64,000 nt of DNA from positions 149,729 to 213,728 of the forward strand of contig NZ_LYVF01000137.1 of assembly GCF_001655685.1 (NCBI RefSeq), read 5' to 3'. The DNA is from Desulfotomaculum copahuensis (GTDB lineage Bacteria > Bacillota > Desulfotomaculia > Desulfotomaculales > Desulfovirgulaceae). Shown here piece after piece: positions 1-8,765 of the stretch. A program made the position numbers and the translations under genes. The stretch's first letter is position 1. Each line of letters starts with the position of its first letter. Below the pieces are notes generated by a model that was not told the origin of the DNA, made no database searches, and was given only the letters and a program-made list of their open reading frames with translations.

Positions 1-53
1 ATCATTCTTTGCATCTTTTCCACATTATCACTGCGATCATCAGGCTTGGCCAA
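1..53 (-). CDS. tlp: Small acid-soluble spore protein Tlp, N-terminal part (runs off left edge)
   Basis: Reading the minus strand from a TTG at 53 gives M-A-K-P-D-D-R-S-D-N-V-E-K-M-Q, which matches the conserved start of the Tlp family of small spore proteins (PDDRSDNVEK). Tlp is made in the forespore. A strong AGGAGG (minus strand, 67 to 62) lies 8 nt before the TTG. The ATG at 59 is only 2 nt from it, so the TTG is the better start. Only about 17 codons are inside the window. The short length seen limits certainty, but the motif is distinctive and implies a spore former. Confidence 0.75.
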   Translation of the reverse strand, partial: MAKPDDRSDNVEKMQRM

Positions 54-171
54 GAACATTACCTCCTTTGATTTTATAACCCGCAATTTATTATGGGTGA
101 AGATATATTTTTTATGCCGGGACAAAAAAGAAAAACATTCATAATTTATTCAATAAAAGTCATATAGCGGT

Positions 172-1287
172 GTGTTTAAGATGCCCTCAAATCAAGTGAT
201 AAAAAGAAGTTTCAACTTTCTCCGGAGAAATATGCAGGCACAGCTGAGTTGGCTTAAAGGCTGCCAGCTTTTGGACGCGGGAAACCGTGCCGACGGGGCC
301 ATTGCCAGGCGTCCGGACCGGCAATGGGTAACCCCCTACTTTGCCAACCTCGCGGCCCTGGCCATGCTGGAGGAACCGGCCGCCCACCCGCTGGTGGAAC
401 GCTACCTGGACTGGTACCTGCGCCATCTGCGGAATGACGGGGCAATCCCGGACCACCACTACGATCACAGCATGAATTTGATCAAGATCACCCGGCCCGA
501 TTCGGAGGACGCCTACGCCGGGACATACCTCTCCCTGGCCGCCCGCTACCGGCAAAAAACGGGCCAAACCGGGTGGGTGCGGGAAAACCTCTCCGGACTA
601 AAAAAAGTGGCCCGGGTGATCACCGGATTGATGGACAAAGACGGCCTGACTTTCGCCCTGGCTGATTACCGGGTAAAATACCTGATGGATAACTGCGAGG
701 CCTACCGGGGTCTGGCGGACTTCGCCGCATTGCTGCAGGCACTGGGCGACCGGGAAGCCGGGTATTTCAAGGAACGGGCGGCGGCCATCGCCGGCGGGAT
801 TGAAAGCAGGCTCTGGAACCGGCGGCATGCCTGCTATCACCCCGCGAAAACAGGCCGGTTCGGGACAAAAATTGATCTAAAAAATTTTTACCCCGACGCC
901 GCCAGCCAGGCTTTTCCGGCGCTCTATGGCTTAACCGGACCGGATTCGGACCGGGGCGCCGGCCTTTATGCCCTGTTCAACCGCCATCAACCGGACTGGG
1001 CAACCATACAGCCGCCCGGTTACCCCTGGACGCTCCTGGCCTTATATGCTGCCCAGCACGGCGATTACGAGCGGGCGCTCGCCAAACTGCGCCACGTCCG
1101 GGAAGCCTACATCATTCCCCAATCGGAAGAATGGTACTGTGCCGAAGCCGCCTTTTTTGTACTCACCTGCTCCCAGTTGCTCAACAAGGATAACCACCGC
1201 CCAAAGGGGCCTGTCCTGCGCGAATTTTGTCAAAGCCGGAGAGCGGGCAGATCCCTTTTGATTAAACATGACCAAAGGCCCTTCTGA
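172..1287 (+). CDS. Six-hairpin glycosidase-like protein
   Basis: About 370 residues, starting at GTG 172 or ATG 181; neither has a clear ribosome binding site. The protein is rich in Trp, Tyr, Leu and Ala helices and has acidic stretches such as ITRPDSEDAYAGTYLSLAAR (about 105-125), typical of (alpha/alpha)6-toroid proteins of the glucoamylase/six-hairpin class. There is no signal peptide, so it is probably cytoplasmic. The reaction and substrate cannot be named from sequence. It stands alone, with an unassigned 150 bp before the next gene. The fold call is by pattern only. Confidence 0.5.
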   Translation: MFKMPSNQVIKRSFNFLRRNMQAQLSWLKGCQLLDAGNRADGAIARRPDRQWVTPYFANLAALAMLEEPAAHPLVERYLDWYLRHLRNDGAIPDHHYDHSMNLIKITRPDSEDAYAGTYLSLAARYRQKTGQTGWVRENLSGLKKVARVITGLMDKDGLTFALADYRVKYLMDNCEAYRGLADFAALLQALGDREAGYFKERAAAIAGGIESRLWNRRHACYHPAKTGRFGTKIDLKNFYPDAASQAFPALYGLTGPDSDRGAGLYALFNRHQPDWATIQPPGYPWTLLALYAAQHGDYERALAKLRHVREAYIIPQSEEWYCAEAAFFVLTCSQLLNKDNHRPKGPVLREFCQSRRAGRSLLIKHDQRPF

Positions 1288-1437
1288 ACACAGTTTTTTA
1301 GCTCGGGGGAAACCGGCAGTTCGTCTTCTCTTTATGGTACCTGTATCCTGTTTACCCTGGTTTAACCTTAAGTGAATTATCGCTTAACAAACTTGCTATA
1401 TGATTCAGGCAAATCTTTTTTGAGGAGGAGAAAGTAA

Positions 1438-3930
1438 TTGAAAAAGCAGTGGTTTAAGCGGTCTGTCGCTTCGCTGGCGCTCCTTTTCATCGTCGGGTCG
1501 GCGACACCGGCCATTGCCGGGGACAACCCCTACCAAACAATAATTGAAAGGCCGGCCAACGGTTGGGCGATCACACCGGCCGGCGAGCAGGTGAAACTTG
1601 GTGACCGCCCGTACGGAATGGCCATCAGCCCGGACGGGAAAACGATCCTGGTCAGTAATGACGGACAGTCGACACAATCACTGATGGTTGTGGACCGGGC
1701 AACCGGCAAGGTTGTGCAAAGCATCGAATACAAAAAGCCGGAAGCGCTGTACATCGGTGTGGTTTTCAGTCCCGACGGGAAAAAGGCCTATGCTTCCGCC
1801 GGAAACAACAACAAAATACGCATCTATGACGTCCAGGGTCAGCAGTTGACCGAAAGCGGTTCCATTGTTTTCCCCGCCACAGATGATCAGGGCAAAAAAG
1901 TAAACTATTTCCCGGCCGGTTTGACAATTTCACCCGATGGACAAACCCTTTACGTTGCCAACAACCTCAATGATTCAATGTCCATCATCAATGTTAAGGA
2001 ACGCAAAGTGATTAAAACCGTGCCGGTAGGGCACAATCCTTACACTGTGACGCTGGCGAAGGACGGAAAAATGGCTTATGTCAGTAACTGGGGCGGCAAC
2101 ACCCTGTCGGTTGTCAATGCAACCTACGGAACTGCCGCCGGAACAATTACCGTCGGGACACACCCCAGCGCCATGGCGATTAACCCCGGCCGTAGCGAAC
2201 TTTATGTAGCCAACTCCGACAGTGACACGATATCCATCATAGATACGGCAACCAACCAGGTGATCAGGACCATAGACCTGTCGCCTTATCCCGGTGCGCA
2301 GGAAGGCAGCAGCCCCAACGCCCTGGCCGTATCTCCGGATGGAAACACATTGTATGTAGCCAATGCGGGAAACAATGATATTGTAGTGATCCGCCTGGCA
2401 AAAGTTATGCATGTGCACGGCAAAGCCTGGGGCAACGCCCAGGACAAAATTGAAGGCATGATCCCCACTGCCTGGTACCCGACGGGAATTGAGATTTCTC
2501 CCGATGGAAAACAGCTTTACGTGACCAATGCCAAGGGCCACGGCGCCGGGCCAAACCCCAACGGCCCCAATCCCTACAGCAAAACCCCCACCCCGCCGGA
2601 CCAGTACACGGGATCCATGATTACCGGTACTCTGTCGATCATCAATACTCCTGATGCCGGCAAACTGGCGCGCTATACCCGGCAGGTGGTGGAAAACAAC
2701 GGCTTTAACGAACAGGAGAAGGTCCGTCTTGAAGGAGCACAAAAGGAACGAGTCATTCCCCGCCGCGTCGGTGATCCTTCACCAATCAAACACGTCATTT
2801 ATGTTGTTAAAGAAAACCGGACCTACGATCAGGTTTTTGGCAGCCTGGGCAAAGGAAACGGCGACCCCGGTTTGAATCTATTTGGTGATGGATCAGCACC
2901 CAACCAGCGTCAACTGGCCCGTCAGTTCGTTACATTGGACAACTTTTACGCCGACGCCGAGGTTTCAGCCGACGGCTGGAACTGGATTACGGCAGCAATG
3001 GCCAATACGTATGTGCAAAAGAACTGGCCCACCAATTACGGCGGCAGAGGACGCTCCTATGATTTCGAGGGAGGCAATTTGGCCACGGCGCCCGCAAAGG
3101 ATCCCAGAGACGCTTATTTTTGGGACAGCCTTGGCCGCGCCCATGTTGATTACCGCAACTACGGTTTCTTTACCTCGGCAAAAGGTGAAACGGCATCCAC
3201 TGAACCCGGGCTTGCCGCCCACACGGATCATAATTACCCCGGTTATGACTTGAAAATCAAAGATCAGACGCGTATTCAAGAATGGCTGAAAGAGTTCCAC
3301 AACTATGAGGAAAGCGGTAAGCTACCCGCCGTAGAACTTGTGCGCCTGCCCAATGACCATACCTCGGGCACCAAACCGGGCATGCCGACCCCCAAAGCAA
3401 TGGTAGCCGACAACGATTATGCCCTGGGTCAACTGGTGGAAGCAGTATCAAAGTCCCGGTACTGGAAGGATACGGCCATTTTTGTGACGGAAGATGACGC
3501 TCAAAACGGCCCGGATCATGTGGATGCACACCGTACCATCGCCCTGGTAATCAGCCCGTACACACAAACAGGAAAAGTGGACTCCACTTTTTACACAACC
3601 ACCTCCATGCTGCGCACCATGGAACTGATCGTAGGCGTGCCGCCGATGACTCAATTCGACGCCTCGGCAACACCGATGATCAACGCTTTTACGGACAAGC
3701 CTGATTTTACTCCCTATACGGCCATTGTGCCCAAACAACCCCTCGATGAGATAAATGGAGCAAACGCCCCCCTGGCCGCAGAGTCGGCCAAAATGAACCT
3801 GGCCGTGGAAGACCGGGCACCCGAACAACTCTTAAACGAAGCAATCTGGAAGAGCGTAAAGGGAGCCGGCAGCAATTTACCCACAATCAAGACGCAATTC
3901 CGGGAAAACAATTTGGACAGTGATGACTGA
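1438..3930 (+). CDS. Exported YVTN beta-propeller / phosphoesterase fusion protein
   Basis: 830 residues from a TTG start, chosen because GAGGAGG ends about 7 nt upstream and a classic signal peptide follows immediately (KKQWFKR, a hydrophobic run, then a cleavage site after PAIA). Residues about 45-400 hold repeated surface-layer-type propeller blades (for example TLYVANNLNDSMSIINV and LYVANSDSDTISIIDT). Residues about 450-750 match the phosphoesterase family of phospholipase C/acid phosphatases (VIYVVKENRTYDQVFGSLG, then TEDDAQNGPDHVDAHRT near the end). It should act outside the membrane as a metal-dependent phosphoesterase; the substrate is unknown. A terminator follows. Confidence 0.8.
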   Translation: MKKQWFKRSVASLALLFIVGSATPAIAGDNPYQTIIERPANGWAITPAGEQVKLGDRPYGMAISPDGKTILVSNDGQSTQSLMVVDRATGKVVQSIEYKKPEALYIGVVFSPDGKKAYASAGNNNKIRIYDVQGQQLTESGSIVFPATDDQGKKVNYFPAGLTISPDGQTLYVANNLNDSMSIINVKERKVIKTVPVGHNPYTVTLAKDGKMAYVSNWGGNTLSVVNATYGTAAGTITVGTHPSAMAINPGRSELYVANSDSDTISIIDTATNQVIRTIDLSPYPGAQEGSSPNALAVSPDGNTLYVANAGNNDIVVIRLAKVMHVHGKAWGNAQDKIEGMIPTAWYPTGIEISPDGKQLYVTNAKGHGAGPNPNGPNPYSKTPTPPDQYTGSMITGTLSIINTPDAGKLARYTRQVVENNGFNEQEKVRLEGAQKERVIPRRVGDPSPIKHVIYVVKENRTYDQVFGSLGKGNGDPGLNLFGDGSAPNQRQLARQFVTLDNFYADAEVSADGWNWITAAMANTYVQKNWPTNYGGRGRSYDFEGGNLATAPAKDPRDAYFWDSLGRAHVDYRNYGFFTSAKGETASTEPGLAAHTDHNYPGYDLKIKDQTRIQEWLKEFHNYEESGKLPAVELVRLPNDHTSGTKPGMPTPKAMVADNDYALGQLVEAVSKSRYWKDTAIFVTEDDAQNGPDHVDAHRTIALVISPYTQTGKVDSTFYTTTSMLRTMELIVGVPPMTQFDASATPMINAFTDKPDFTPYTAIVPKQPLDEINGANAPLAAESAKMNLAVEDRAPEQLLNEAIWKSVKGAGSNLPTIKTQFRENNLDSDD

Positions 3931-3977
3931 GTTGCGAACATGTTAGATCACAAAACGCTAACGCAGTTGAAATAGCA

Positions 3978-4008
3978 GGAACCGGGAAAGCAATCCCGGT
4001 TCCTTTTT
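3978..4008 (+). terminator. Rho-independent terminator after the propeller/phosphoesterase gene
   Basis: Perfect 10-bp stem (GGAACCGGGA / TCCCGGTTCC) with a 6-nt loop, followed by TTTTT, 47 bp after the stop codon. Confidence 0.9.
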
Positions 4009-4082
4009 CCATCCCGCCCCAAAGGAGTAATCAGGCAGCCGGGTGCCCATAATATTTTCAGGATCGGATCTTAGCGGGCAAA

Positions 4083-4667
4083 GTGGTGATTGCTTTGATT
4101 TATACGCGCGGCGAAGCTTTACAAGCAGTGCAAAAGGCTCTGCAACAAAAGCCTTCATTATTGACGGAAATAACGGCGGTTGAGTTTGCAGCAGAGTTAT
4201 ACGACCATAATGTGGCCGGATTGATCAACAATGACAAATGCTGTAACTTGTGGGCGGCAAAATTGTTTGAAGCCGGACGGAAAATTGAAGACGAAATAGA
4301 CAATCTCCTGGAATCCACTCATCAGGAGCAGACGGGTTTATTTAAAAAAAGTAAAAACCTTAAAGTCAACCTGGATCACGCTTTCAGCCAGTTGAAGGGA
4401 TTGCAGGAGTTTGAAGCCGATGTACGTGAATTTCAAAATTTTATCCTGACCACCGATTTTCACCAGAAGGGGGACGCCATTGAAACCCTTTCCGACCTGG
4501 CCAGACAGCTTTCCGACAAGCTGTTTTTGTGCTTTGACCTGATTAACAGGAAACTCAATGAGATCACCGCCGCCCGCATAACAGCCGGAAATTTGACCCT
4601 GACCGTTTTCTTTTTAATTATTGCGCTAATGAATTTTGTTATCATTTTATACCGTTCGCACATGTAA
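4083..4667 (+). CDS. Small protein with one C-terminal membrane segment, function unknown
   Basis: Up to 194 residues. Possible starts are GTG 4083, GTG 4086 and TTG 4095; an AAGTGGTGAT stretch could be the ribosome binding site for the TTG. The body is helical and charged (residues about 60-160, coiled-coil-like). A hydrophobic stretch near the end (about 170-190, LTVFFLIIALMNFVIILY) would anchor the C-terminus in the membrane. I do not recognise a family. It lies between a terminator and the promoter of the acyl-CoA dehydrogenase gene and is probably transcribed alone. Confidence 0.6.
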   Translation: MVIALIYTRGEALQAVQKALQQKPSLLTEITAVEFAAELYDHNVAGLINNDKCCNLWAAKLFEAGRKIEDEIDNLLESTHQEQTGLFKKSKNLKVNLDHAFSQLKGLQEFEADVREFQNFILTTDFHQKGDAIETLSDLARQLSDKLFLCFDLINRKLNEITAARITAGNLTLTVFFLIIALMNFVIILYRSHM

Positions 4668-4725
4668 ATACCAGGGAATACATTCTTCAAAGCCTCCTAA
4701 TCACCGTTCATCTGATTGATTTATG

Positions 4726-4755
4726 TTGACATTGGTAAACAGTGTTTGGTATTAT
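4726..4755 (+). promoter_or_regulatory. Sigma-A-type promoter for the acyl-CoA module, with possible operator
   Basis: TTGACA (4726-4731), 18-bp spacer, TATTAT (4750-4755), about 50 bp before the acyl-CoA dehydrogenase start. The spacer holds the short palindrome AAACAgTGTTT, a plausible target for the TetR regulator encoded downstream. The operator role is inference. Confidence 0.65.
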
Positions 4756-4802
4756 TCAATTAGTTAATTTCACCAACAACATTGGAAAGGAGTGTCCTTG
4801 GA

Positions 4803-6413
4803 ATGAGCCTGCCCGACCGTGACAACCCGTATTCCTTCGATTATTTCCTGGCCCGGAGAAACAGCTTTGATTTTTACCGCGACGACCCGTTTCTGCAGCA
4901 AACCGTAAAAAGATATGCCCGCGTTGGATGGGAAAGTCTGCATGAAAATCTTTTGGCGTTTTCACCACGCGTCTCATTCAGGTGGAAAGAGCTTGCCGAC
5001 ACCATTGCCAGACCGGAAGCCCGTCCTTATATTTTGCATTATGATGCTCACAACCACCGGATCGACAGAATCGTCCGGCCATTTGAAACGCATCTGTTGG
5101 AGAAGGAAATCTTTTCACTGGGCTTATTCTCGGAGCGCACAACGGTCTGGGAACAATTTACCAAACGCTTCCTGCTCAACCAGATCGGCGAAGCCGGGGT
5201 CATGTGCCCCCTGGCCTGCACGGAAGGCCTGATCGCCCTGATTGAGAATTTCCCTGATCACGGCATTCCCGAACTGAACAATATACTCACACATTGTAAG
5301 GAGGGGATCGACGGCGATTTCGGCATCGGCGCCCAGTTCATGTCCGAAATCCAGGGGGGTTCGGACATACCGGCCAACCTCATTGAGGCGGTGCCCGACG
5401 GCAAAACCTACCGGCTTTATGGCAACAAGTTTTTCTGTTCGGCGATGCAGGCCGACTACGCGGTTGTCACCGCCAAGGTGACCGGCAGCGAAAAGGTGGG
5501 CACATTTGTGGTGCCGTCCTGGCTTCCCGGCGACAAGGCCGGGGAGCGCCGGAACGGATACGTGATCAACCGCCTGAAATGGAAAATGGGGACTGTGGAA
5601 CTGCCTACGGCCGAAGTGGACTACCGGGGCGCGGTTGCCTACGCCGTTGGTCCCGTCGACCGTGGTGTGGCCAATGCCGTGGGCATAGTACTGACCCTGT
5701 CCCGCATTGCCGTGGGCGTTTCAAGCGCGGCCGCAATGCTGCGGGCTGCCAGGGAGGCCCTCATGTACAGCAGGTTCAGGGATGTTTTTGGGTTTAAGAT
5801 CGACCGGTTTCCGATGGCGGCGCGCCAGGTCGCTGAACTGGTGGAAACCGCCAAAAGGTCCACCGCCGGAGCTTTCAAGCTATACGACCTTTTTGTCCGC
5901 CTGGGCAGAAAGCTCCAGCCCGGACTAAATTCGGCTGAACCACTGGAAATGCGAAAAAAACGTTTCAACCTGAGGGAGTTAATCCTGTTGCAAAAAGTTG
6001 TTACAGCTTCCGATGCCGTGGATGTTATCCGGAAGGCCATGAGTATTTTCGGCGGACACGGTGTGATGGAGGAATTTTCCTCGCTGCCAAGATTGTTCCG
6101 TGACGCGGCGGTGAACGAACTCTGGGAGGGTCCGCGCAATGTTCTCCTGACCCAGGTTTTTCGTGATTTGCAAAGGGCGTCGGAGTGGTATGACCCGGCG
6201 GAATTTGTTGCCGGCATCCTTGAAGCAGCCCCCCAGGATAAGGTGAATTATTTTTCTTCGCAAATCAAGGAAATCCTGGCCAAACAAATCCTTGTCCCGG
6301 GCAAGGAGGCCATGGATGCCGCGGGCCGGTGGGAGGATCTGTGCCACAGCCTTTTCCTGGCCTATCAGGAACAGGCGCTGGCGGAGGTGGGGGCTGCGGA
6401 CATACTCTGTTGA
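4803..6413 (+). CDS. Acyl-CoA dehydrogenase family protein
   Basis: 536 residues from ATG 4803, which has AGGAG 10 nt upstream; an in-frame TTG at 4782 precedes that site and is unlikely. The layout is that of FAD-dependent acyl-CoA dehydrogenases: helical N-domain, beta middle domain (GAQFMSEIQGGSDIPANLIE, about 180-200) and helical C-domain with IFGGHGVMEE and NELWEGPRNVL. At over 530 residues it is longer than the usual 380. The WEG motif and the length recall the AidB-like/long subgroup rather than short-chain beta-oxidation enzymes. It is the first gene of a two-gene run with the ligase, so fatty or branched acyl-CoA oxidation is likely; chain length is unknown. Confidence 0.85.
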   Translation: MSLPDRDNPYSFDYFLARRNSFDFYRDDPFLQQTVKRYARVGWESLHENLLAFSPRVSFRWKELADTIARPEARPYILHYDAHNHRIDRIVRPFETHLLEKEIFSLGLFSERTTVWEQFTKRFLLNQIGEAGVMCPLACTEGLIALIENFPDHGIPELNNILTHCKEGIDGDFGIGAQFMSEIQGGSDIPANLIEAVPDGKTYRLYGNKFFCSAMQADYAVVTAKVTGSEKVGTFVVPSWLPGDKAGERRNGYVINRLKWKMGTVELPTAEVDYRGAVAYAVGPVDRGVANAVGIVLTLSRIAVGVSSAAAMLRAAREALMYSRFRDVFGFKIDRFPMAARQVAELVETAKRSTAGAFKLYDLFVRLGRKLQPGLNSAEPLEMRKKRFNLRELILLQKVVTASDAVDVIRKAMSIFGGHGVMEEFSSLPRLFRDAAVNELWEGPRNVLLTQVFRDLQRASEWYDPAEFVAGILEAAPQDKVNYFSSQIKEILAKQILVPGKEAMDAAGRWEDLCHSLFLAYQEQALAEVGAADILC

Positions 6414-6510
6414 AAGGAGCCGGACAGGCATTTATACCGCCGGCAGTTGGTGCCGGGCAATGCCGGCATCGTTAACATACAGTTATTTTTCGAGGCAGGA
6501 GGGATAAAAC

Positions 6511-8019
6511 TTGCCTATCAATATCGGTGAAACAATGACCGGACGGGCTTTTCTGTCACCGGAACGGGAGGGATTTGCGGGTGAGGGATACCGCTACACT
6601 TTCCGTCAGGTTAATAACAGGGTAAACCAGTTCGCCTGCTTTCTGGCGGAGCAAAAAACCGGCCGGGGTGACCGCATGGCCATATTGTGCAAAAACAACC
6701 AGCATTTTGCCACTGCGTTTTATGCCGCCGCTAAAACCGGAGTTGTCACCGTCCCGCTCAGCTGGCGGCTTACGGCATCCGAACTGTCCTATATACTTGC
6801 CGACTGCGGAGCTTCGATCCTGCTTTACGACTGCGAATTCAGCCAGCTGGTGGAACAATTGAAACAGGTTCCGGCAATCCGTAATTTGGTCCGGGTGGGT
6901 GGATCCGGTGCCGGCATTGAGTTTGAGGAGGCTCTTGCCGGCCGGCGGACAGAAGAACCTGAAACCACCGCCGGCGGGGAGGATCCGGCCATAATCATGT
7001 ATACCTCGGGAACCACCGGCAGACCGAAAGGGGCCATACTAAGTCACAACAACCTGTACCAGGCCTCGATCGGACTTACGTATACCCTTGACTGGCGTCT
7101 CGGCGACCGCTTCCTGTCCGTGGCCCCCCTTTTTCACATCGGGGGTCTCGCCCCGATTATCGCCAATGTCCACAAAGGCTGCACCACCATCTTTTTGCCC
7201 AATTTTGATCCGGTAGAAGTCTGGCGGCTAATAGCAGCCGAAAAAATTAATTTCATGATGTCCGTGCCCCTGATGATCGCTGTCATGATCAGGGTGCCGG
7301 AAGCAAGCACAACGGATTTGTCATCGCTGCGCTTTATCATTTGCGGGGGGGCGCCCGTGCCCGAATCGCTGATCAAGACGTATTACGAAAAAGGCATAAA
7401 AGTCTATCAGGTTTACGGCATCTCGGAATATACCGGTGCGGTATCGTTCTGGACTCATGAGATGGGACTGGAAAAATGCAATTCCATGGGCAAACCGGTC
7501 TTTCACGGTAGTGTGAAGATAATTGACTGGCATACCGGCCGGGAGCTGCCCGCGGGGGAAGTGGGAGAAATTGTTTGCGGAGGGCGGCAGGTTTTCAAGG
7601 GGTATTGGAACAACCCCGGCGCCACCGGCAGTGTATTGAAGGACGGCTGGTATCATTCGGGCGACCTGGGGAAAAAGGATGAGGACGGCTTTATTTACGT
7701 GGTGGACCGCCTGAAAGACATGATCATCAGCGGCGGTGAAAACATCTACCCGGCCGAACTGGAAATGGTGATCGGCCGGCACCCGGCCGTGGCCGAGGTG
7801 GCGGTTGTAGGCGTGCCGGACAGCAAATGGGGCGAGGTTCCCCTGGCTTATGTGGTCAAAAAGCCGGGGGTGGATCTGACTGATGCGGAAATCTTTGCGC
7901 TTTGCCGGGAAAACCTGGCCGGATACAAGTGCGTCAAAGCGGTGCGCATCGTGGACGCACTGCCCCGGAATGCTGTGGGGAAAATTTTGAAAAAGGAATT
8001 GCGTGAGCGTGCCCGGTAA
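6511..8019 (+). CDS. Acyl-CoA synthetase (AMP-forming)
   Basis: 502 residues from a TTG start with AGGAGGG about 8 nt upstream. All signatures of the ANL superfamily are present: IIMYTSGTTGRPKGAILSHN (AMP-binding P-loop, about 155-175), YQVYGISEYTG, WYHSGDLGKKDEDGF, VDRLKDMIISGGENIYPAE, and the catalytic lysine region LPRNAVGKILKKELR at the C-terminus. It activates a carboxylic acid to its CoA thioester, probably feeding the dehydrogenase encoded just upstream. Medium- or long-chain acids are likely but cannot be specified. Confidence 0.9.
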   Translation: MPINIGETMTGRAFLSPEREGFAGEGYRYTFRQVNNRVNQFACFLAEQKTGRGDRMAILCKNNQHFATAFYAAAKTGVVTVPLSWRLTASELSYILADCGASILLYDCEFSQLVEQLKQVPAIRNLVRVGGSGAGIEFEEALAGRRTEEPETTAGGEDPAIIMYTSGTTGRPKGAILSHNNLYQASIGLTYTLDWRLGDRFLSVAPLFHIGGLAPIIANVHKGCTTIFLPNFDPVEVWRLIAAEKINFMMSVPLMIAVMIRVPEASTTDLSSLRFIICGGAPVPESLIKTYYEKGIKVYQVYGISEYTGAVSFWTHEMGLEKCNSMGKPVFHGSVKIIDWHTGRELPAGEVGEIVCGGRQVFKGYWNNPGATGSVLKDGWYHSGDLGKKDEDGFIYVVDRLKDMIISGGENIYPAELEMVIGRHPAVAEVAVVGVPDSKWGEVPLAYVVKKPGVDLTDAEIFALCRENLAGYKCVKAVRIVDALPRNAVGKILKKELRERAR

Positions 8020-8043
8020 AATAAATCCACATTTTTTGCAACA

Positions 8044-8087
8044 CCCGGAGCGCCGGCTGAAAAGTTCAACCGGCGCTCCGGGGTTTT
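8044..8087 (+). terminator. Terminator after the acyl-CoA ligase gene
   Basis: 13-bp GC-rich perfect stem (CCCGGAGCGCCGG / CCGGCGCTCCGGG) followed by GTTTTG. It lies between the ligase gene and the convergent TetR gene. The T-run is on the plus strand only. Confidence 0.8.
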
Positions 8088-8112
8088 GTCCGGACGGGAA
8101 CACTTGCAACTC

Positions 8113-8724
8113 TCACACGGCACCTTTTTTAAAAATGCCGGCTATAAGACCGGCCAGACGGCGCATGTGCCTTTTCACCTCTTCCTCGCTGCGGCCGGGA
8201 TATTTTCTGAAGGTGATCACGATTCCGTTCAGTGAAGCAAAAAAAGCATGCGCGATAAGCCGGGCGTTTTCCTTTACCCCCATGTCTTTAAAAATACCTT
8301 CGAAAGCATTGAGCAAATACCGCTCGGCCTGATTAAACCTGGTCAGGGCTTTTTCGCTGATGTTACCACCCAGCATGAAGTGGGTCATCATTTGGAAAAA
8401 GGCATCATGCTCCAGTAAATAATCAACAAAACCGGCGGAAATTTTTTCGATCGAAGAGCCGCCGTTTTCCGCAAGCAGTTTTTCCATACCGGCAATGATA
8501 TCTTTTCCCTCGCGCAACAAAGCCTCCACGAAAAGCTCATCCCGGTCCGCAAAGTACCGGTAAATCGAGGCCGGGGAAATTCCCGCCGCGGCGGCAATAT
8601 CGCGAATGCTGGTGTTCTCAAATGATTTTGTGGCAAACAGGCCGATTGCCGCGTCAATGATCAGGTTTTTTCGTATTTCCCTTTCATTTTTTCTTAATTG
8701 ACCAAATGTGGACGTGGTGTTCAC
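8113..8724 (-). CDS. TetR/AcrR family transcriptional regulator
   Basis: 203 residues from GTG 8724; the ribosome binding site is weak (GGGGGC). The N-terminal helix-turn-helix is clear: LIIDAAIGLFATKSFENTS, then IRDIAAAAGISPASIYRYFA (about 20-60). The C-terminal ligand domain is helical. Its place next to the acyl-CoA dehydrogenase and ligase genes suggests a fatty-acid-responsive repressor of the FadR type in Gram-positives; this is inference from context. The MFS gene on the same strand ends 41 bp upstream of it. Confidence 0.85.
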   Translation of the reverse strand: MNTTSTFGQLRKNEREIRKNLIIDAAIGLFATKSFENTSIRDIAAAAGISPASIYRYFADRDELFVEALLREGKDIIAGMEKLLAENGGSSIEKISAGFVDYLLEHDAFFQMMTHFMLGGNISEKALTRFNQAERYLLNAFEGIFKDMGVKENARLIAHAFFASLNGIVITFRKYPGRSEEEVKRHMRRLAGLIAGIFKKGAV

Positions 8725-8765
8725 CGCCGGCTGCCCCCATTTTTCTTCATGTCTTCACTTCAAAT

